From Hydrogenophaga sp. (GTDB lineage: Bacteria > Pseudomonadota > Gammaproteobacteria > Burkholderiales > Burkholderiaceae_C): a stretch of 49,116 nt of DNA. Every line of letters starts with the position of its first letter. Position 1 is the stretch's first letter. Below are positions 43,724 to 49,116 of this stretch, in pieces. The stretch is from positions 1 through 49,116 of the forward strand of contig NZ_SDDV01000015.1 of assembly GCF_014773545.1 (NCBI RefSeq), given 5' to 3'. A program made the translations under genes and the position numbers. Below the pieces are notes generated by a model. It was not told where the DNA came from, did no database searches, and was given only the letters and a program-made list of their open reading frames with translations.

Positions 43724-43767
43724 CGAACAAAAAACCGCCTGAACGACCGCCTGAACCAGAGAACACC

Positions 43768-45390
43768 ATGCCCGCACTCGAGACGAAACTCAACGCCCGC
43801 TCCGCCGACTTCCAGGCCAATGCCGCCGCCATGCGCGCCGTGGTGGACGACCTGAAGGCGCAGGTTGAAAAGGCCACGCTCGGCGGTGGCGAGGCCGCCC
43901 GCGCCAAGCACAGCGCGCGCGGCAAGCTGCTGCCGCGCGAGCGGGTGCAGATGCTGCTGGACCCGGGCACGCCCTTCCTCGAACTCAGCCCGCTGGCCGC
44001 GATGGGCCTGTACCCGGACCGCGACGGCAGCGACAGCGCGCCTTGCGCCGGCGTCATTGCCGGCATCGGCCGCGTCAGCGGCGTGGACTGCATGGTCGTC
44101 TGCAACGACGCCACGGTGAAGGGCGGCACCTACTACCCGCTCACCGTGAAGAAGCACCTGCGCGCACAAGAGGTGGCGCAGCAGAACCGGCTGCCCTGCA
44201 TCTACCTGGTGGACTCGGGCGGCGCCAACCTGCCGAACCAGGACGAGGTGTTCCCCGACCGCGACCATTTCGGCCGCATCTTCTTCAACCAGGCCCACAT
44301 GAGCGCGCAGGGCATCGCACAGATTGCGGTGGTCATGGGCTCGTGCACGGCGGGTGGCGCCTATGTGCCGGCCATGAGCGACGAGACCATCATCGTCAAG
44401 AACCAGGGCACCATCTTCCTGGGCGGCCCGCCGCTAGTCAAAGCCGCCACCGGCGAGGTGGTGAGCACCGAAGACCTGGGCGGCGGCGACGTGCACACGC
44501 GCCTATCGGGCGTGGCCGACCACCTGGCGCAGAACGACCTGCACGCGCTCGCGCTGGCGCGCCAGGCGGTGAAGAACCTCAATGCGCGCAAGCTGCTGCC
44601 GATTGCGACGATGGCCCCGGTGGCGCCGCTGTACCCGGCCGAAGAGCTGTACGGTGTGATCCCGACCGACACCCGAAAGCCGTTTGACGTGCGCGAGATC
44701 ATCGCGCGCCTTGTCGACGGCAGCGATTTCGACGAGTTCAAGGCGCGCTTTGGCACCACCCTGGTCTGCGGCTTCGCGCGCATCGAAGGCATGCCGGTCG
44801 GCATCATCGCCAACAACGGCATCCTGTTCAGCGAGTCTGCCCTCAAGGGCGCGCACTTCATCGAACTCTGCTGCCAGCGCAAGACACCGCTGGTGTTTTT
44901 GCAGAACATCACCGGCTTCATGGTCGGGCGCAAGGTCGAAAACGAAGGCATCGCCCGCCACGGCGCCAAGATGGTGACCGCCGTGGCCACCGCCGCGGTG
45001 CCGAAGTTCACCGTCATCATCGGCGGCAGCTTCGGCGCCGGCAACTACGGCATGTGCGGCCGCGCCTTCAGCCCGCGTTTCTTGTGGATGTGGCCGAACG
45101 CGCGCATCAGCGTCATGGGCGGCGAGCAGGCCGCCAGCGTGCTGGCCACCGTCAGGCGCGACGGCATCGAGGCCAAGGGCGGACAGTGGAGCGCCGAGGA
45201 AGAGGCGGCGTTCAAGGCCCCGATCAAGGCGCAGTACGAGGTGCAGGGCCACCCCTACTACGCCACCGCCCGGCTGTGGGACGACGGCGTGATCGACCCG
45301 GCCGACACCCGCCGCGTGCTGGCGCTGGGCCTCTCGGCTTCGCTGAACGCGCCGATTCCCGAGACGAAGTTTGGACTTTTTCGCATGTGA
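43768..45390 (+). CDS. liuB: Methylcrotonoyl-CoA carboxylase, carboxyltransferase subunit
   Basis: A 540-residue biotin-dependent carboxyltransferase. It has [74 protein letters not shown] and [20 protein letters not shown], and ends [11 protein letters not shown]. It carboxylates 3-methylcrotonyl-CoA in leucine degradation together with the biotin subunit at 47084. ATG 43768 gives a family-length protein. The frame is open on upstream through the antisense of the AraC gene, which is not real coding. Its stop TGA lies at the edge of the vapBC operator. Confidence 0.95.
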   Translation: MPALETKLNARSADFQANAAAMRAVVDDLKAQVEKATLGGGEAARAKHSARGKLLPRERVQMLLDPGTPFLELSPLAAMGLYPDRDGSDSAPCAGVIAGIGRVSGVDCMVVCNDATVKGGTYYPLTVKKHLRAQEVAQQNRLPCIYLVDSGGANLPNQDEVFPDRDHFGRIFFNQAHMSAQGIAQIAVVMGSCTAGGAYVPAMSDETIIVKNQGTIFLGGPPLVKAATGEVVSTEDLGGGDVHTRLSGVADHLAQNDLHALALARQAVKNLNARKLLPIATMAPVAPLYPAEELYGVIPTDTRKPFDVREIIARLVDGSDFDEFKARFGTTLVCGFARIEGMPVGIIANNGILFSESALKGAHFIELCCQRKTPLVFLQNITGFMVGRKVENEGIARHGAKMVTAVATAAVPKFTVIIGGSFGAGNYGMCGRAFSPRFLWMWPNARISVMGGEQAASVLATVRRDGIEAKGGQWSAEEEAAFKAPIKAQYEVQGHPYYATARLWDDGVIDPADTRRVLALGLSASLNAPIPETKFGLFRM

Positions 45391-45419
45391 TGTGTATGAT
45401 TCTATTGATTCATACACAT
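45371..45419 (+). promoter_or_regulatory. vapBC promoter with operator palindrome
   Basis: ATGTGTATGA (45390-45399) and TCATACACAT (45410-45419) form a perfect 10-bp inverted repeat with a 10-bp centre, 14 bp before the vapB start. A -35-like TTGGAC (45371-45376) and a -10-like TATGAT (45395-45400) are 18 bp apart and overlap the left arm. This fits autorepression by VapBC. The promoter begins inside the last codons of liuB. Confidence 0.7.
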
Positions 45420-45433
45420 TGAGAGGTTTCTCC

Positions 45434-45760
45434 ATGCGGACCAACATCGTGATCGACGACAAGCTCATGGCCGATGTCATGGCCAGCGGCGATTTCAAGA
45501 CCAAGAAAGAGGCGGTCGAAGAGGGACTTAGGCTGCTCAAACGGCGCAAGGTCTATGAGGGTTTGCTGGCCCTGCGCGGCAAGCTTCAGTGGGACGACTC
45601 GGACGAAGCTTGGGCGAAAGCGCGCGAAGAAGGCGCGCTGCTGGAAGTCGCCGCGCAGGAGCCTGCTGTCAGCTACGAGGTCAAGTCCGCTGCCAAGACA
45701 AGACAGCCCCGCGCCATCGAGAGTCGCGCCAAGCCTGGCAAGCGGAGTAAGTCCCCATGA
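45434..45760 (+). CDS. vapB: VapB-type antitoxin
   Basis: A 108-residue protein. MRTNIVIDDKLMADVMASGD followed by FKTKKEAVEEGLRLLKRRK is the ribbon-helix-helix N-terminus of VapB (DUF2191-like) antitoxins; the C-terminal half is charged and would wrap the toxin. The tail after about residue 75 is longer than usual and rich in Lys, Arg and Ala. It overlaps vapC by 4 bp. Confidence 0.88.
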   Translation: MRTNIVIDDKLMADVMASGDFKTKKEAVEEGLRLLKRRKVYEGLLALRGKLQWDDSDEAWAKAREEGALLEVAAQEPAVSYEVKSAAKTRQPRAIESRAKPGKRSKSP

Positions 45761-46158
45761 TTCTGGTGGACAGCAGTGTCTGGATCGACTTCTTTCGCGG
45801 TGAGCGGGGTGCAGCGAGTGTCGCCCTCGCTCAATGTCTGGGCGACTCCAGCTTCGAAGTCGGCATGGCCGACCTGGTGCTGTTTGAGGTCATGCGCGGA
45901 TTTCGAGAGGGCCCACTGATGTGGGAGGCTCAAGCGCTGATGGGCGCCCTGCCGCAAGTGGCCATTGGTGGCGCAACGCATGCGCTGCAAGCCGCTGAGC
46001 GTTACCGCCGACTGCGCGAATCGGGTCGCACCGTGCGCAGCCCCATCGACGTGCTGCTCGCCAGCTACTGCATCACCCACGGCCACAGGCTGCTGCACCG
46101 CGACGCCGATTTTGAATCGCTCAAAACCCTGGGAGGGCTGGACACATGGCCGCAATGA
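45757..46158 (+). CDS. vapC: VapC PIN-domain ribonuclease toxin
   Basis: A 133-residue PIN protein. The acidic metal-binding residues are Asp5 (MILVDSSVWIDFF), Glu44 (LFEVMRG), Asp98 (SPIDVLLASYC) and Asp116/Asp118 (LLHRDADFE), all present, so the nuclease should be active. VapC toxins cut tRNA or rRNA. It sits between liuB and liuC, overlapping the liuC start by 13 bp, an unusual place for a TA module. Confidence 0.92.
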   Translation: MILVDSSVWIDFFRGERGAASVALAQCLGDSSFEVGMADLVLFEVMRGFREGPLMWEAQALMGALPQVAIGGATHALQAAERYRRLRESGRTVRSPIDVLLASYCITHGHRLLHRDADFESLKTLGGLDTWPQ

Positions 46159-46949
46159 GCAGCGCAGGGAGCCAAGCCCTCACCGTCACGGTGCAAGACC
46201 GCATCGCCCGCATCACGCTGACCCGCCCCGAGCTGCGCAACGCCTTCAACGACGAGGTCATCCAGCAACTCAAGGCCGCGTTCGAATCCGTCGGCGCACG
46301 CGACGACGTGCGCGCCGTCGTGCTGGCCGCCGTGGGACCGGCCTTCTGCGCCGGGGCCGACCTGAACTGGATGCGCCGCATGGCCGACTACACACGCGAA
46401 GAAAACGTGGTCGATGCGGGCCATCTGGCCGAGATGCTGCGGGTGATCTACGCCTGTCCCAAGCCCACCGTGGCGCGTGTGCAGGGCGATGCGGTCGCCG
46501 GTGGCATGGGTCTGGTGGCCTGTTGCGACATGGCGGTGAGCGTGGACACGGCCGGCTACTGCCTGAGCGAGGTGAAGCTGGGCCTGATACCGGCCACCAT
46601 TGGCCCCTACGTGGCGCGGGCCATGGGGGCGCGCGCCGCGCACCGCTACTTCCTCACGGCCGAGCGTTTCAGTGCCGCCGAGGCGCACCGCATCGGCTTC
46701 GTGCACGAGGTGGTGCCGGTCGAGCAACTCGACGCCAAGGTGGACGAACTGGTGAAAGCGCTAGCCAGCGCCGGCCCGGTGGCCGTGCGTGCCTGCAAGC
46801 AACTGGTGCAGGACGTGGCCGAGCAAGAGATTGACGCGGTGCTGATCCACCGTACGGTGCAAGGCATAGCGGACATCCGCGCCAGCACCGAGGGCAAGGA
46901 AGGCGTTCAGTCCTTCCTGCAAAAACGCAAACCGAACTGGCTGGGTTAA
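46146..46949 (+). CDS. liuC: Enoyl-CoA hydratase, probable methylglutaconyl-CoA hydratase
   Basis: A 267-residue crotonase-fold protein. It has ITLTRPELRNAFNDEVIQQL, AVGPAFCAGADLNWMRRM (oxyanion hole), GDAVAGGMGLVACCDMAV and SEVKLGLIPATIGPYVARAM with the acidic residue of the family. Its place between the two MCC subunits points to hydration of 3-methylglutaconyl-CoA in leucine breakdown. GGGAGG at 46131-46136 favours ATG 46146; ATG 46155 overlapping the vapC stop is an alternative. Its TAA stop is the start of a 126-bp repeat. Confidence 0.88.
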   Translation: MAAMSSAGSQALTVTVQDRIARITLTRPELRNAFNDEVIQQLKAAFESVGARDDVRAVVLAAVGPAFCAGADLNWMRRMADYTREENVVDAGHLAEMLRVIYACPKPTVARVQGDAVAGGMGLVACCDMAVSVDTAGYCLSEVKLGLIPATIGPYVARAMGARAAHRYFLTAERFSAAEAHRIGFVHEVVPVEQLDAKVDELVKALASAGPVAVRACKQLVQDVAEQEIDAVLIHRTVQGIADIRASTEGKEGVQSFLQKRKPNWLG

Positions 46950-47072
46950 CGGGCATGACTTTGAAAGGCGCCCCAAAAAATGAAAGTCCTGCCCGTTCTC
47001 CCTCACCCCCAACCCCTCCCCCGCACACGGGAGAGGGGAGCGAAGTGAGTCGCGGCCCGACTCTCACGTTAA
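46947..47072 (+). repeat. 126-bp two-hairpin repeat, copy 3
   Basis: Begins with the liuC stop TAA and ends in CACGTTAA, whose last AA is part of the AAGGAGG ribosome site of liuD. It fills nearly the whole gap between the genes. It differs from copy 1 at about four bases, two of which weaken the second hairpin (CCCCTCCCCCGC / ACGGGAGAGGGG). Confidence 0.9.
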
Positions 47073-47083
47073 GGAGGCACACC

Positions 47084-49116
<2,033 letters not shown>

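Noticed and set aside
42313..43767. Upstream extension of the liuB frame to 42313
   Set aside because: It reads antisense through the AraC gene and across the truncated ligase; liuB homologues begin at [16 protein letters not shown] (43768).

Overview
The window looks like a chromosomal segment of a betaproteobacterium of the order Burkholderiales, most likely Comamonadaceae or a close relative. The reasons are high GC, gene neighbourhoods usual for that group (glnK-amtB, minCDE followed by a long-form infA, mnmG-rsmG-parA-parB, dapF-DUF484-xerC, dusB-fis-purH, a liu leucine-degradation cluster), a UbiM-type hydroxylase, and short palindromic repeats of a kind common in these genomes. This placement is inference from gene content, not from a marker search.

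Layout. 1-3146: end of a surface-polysaccharide cluster (epimerase C-terminus, WecA-like glycosyl-1-phosphate transferase, CapD/WbpM-like dehydratase). 3293-4838: a compact insert between a 20-bp duplication of the tRNA-Arg(CCG) 3' end and the intact tRNA gene. It holds a DUF4258 toxin, an Xre-type antitoxin and four copies of a 10-bp motif near the two ends, but no integrase. 4935-8674: comM, then glnK-amtB behind a near-perfect sigma-54 promoter and an NtrC-like site. 8830-14393: orphan glcE, a small HMA metal-binding protein, ubiM, and a large acyl-CoA synthetase/GNAT protein. 14394-14829: an AT-rich non-coding stretch with two perfect, opposed DnaA boxes. 14830-17300: minCDE and infA. 17387-23202: aroG, a GABA/putrescine pair (puuC, gabT), a DUF2892 membrane protein with a Crp/Fnr regulator, and an FMN reductase.

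23390-28792 is the chromosome-partition block mnmG-rsmG-(LysE remnant)-parA-alpha/beta hydrolase-parB, with three parS-like palindromes lying inside coding sequences. 28924-33741 (minus strand) has a GlcD/D-lactate-dehydrogenase-like flavoprotein, a second acyl-CoA synthetase/GNAT protein and a DUF502 membrane protein. 34130-42129 has a divergent kinase/receiver-like protein, a transposase scar, dapF, DUF484, xerC, an RsuA-like protein with a changed catalytic site, dusB, fis and purH.

42268-49116 is a remodelled leucine/isovalerate (liu) cluster: an AraC regulator, a truncated acyl-CoA ligase, liuB, an inserted VapBC module, liuC and liuD, which runs off the window before its stop. No isovaleryl-CoA dehydrogenase gene is seen between the regulator and liuB, where one is commonly found. 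A 126-bp two-hairpin repeat occurs three times (after purH, between liuC and liuD, and upstream of the DUF502 gene), and a 25-bp fragment of it lies upstream of dusB. Two other palindromes are inserted in frame inside liuD. The most unusual items are the tRNA mini-island, the 126-bp element whose first bases form stop codons, the palindromes inside liuD, and the AT-rich DnaA-box region near the par locus.
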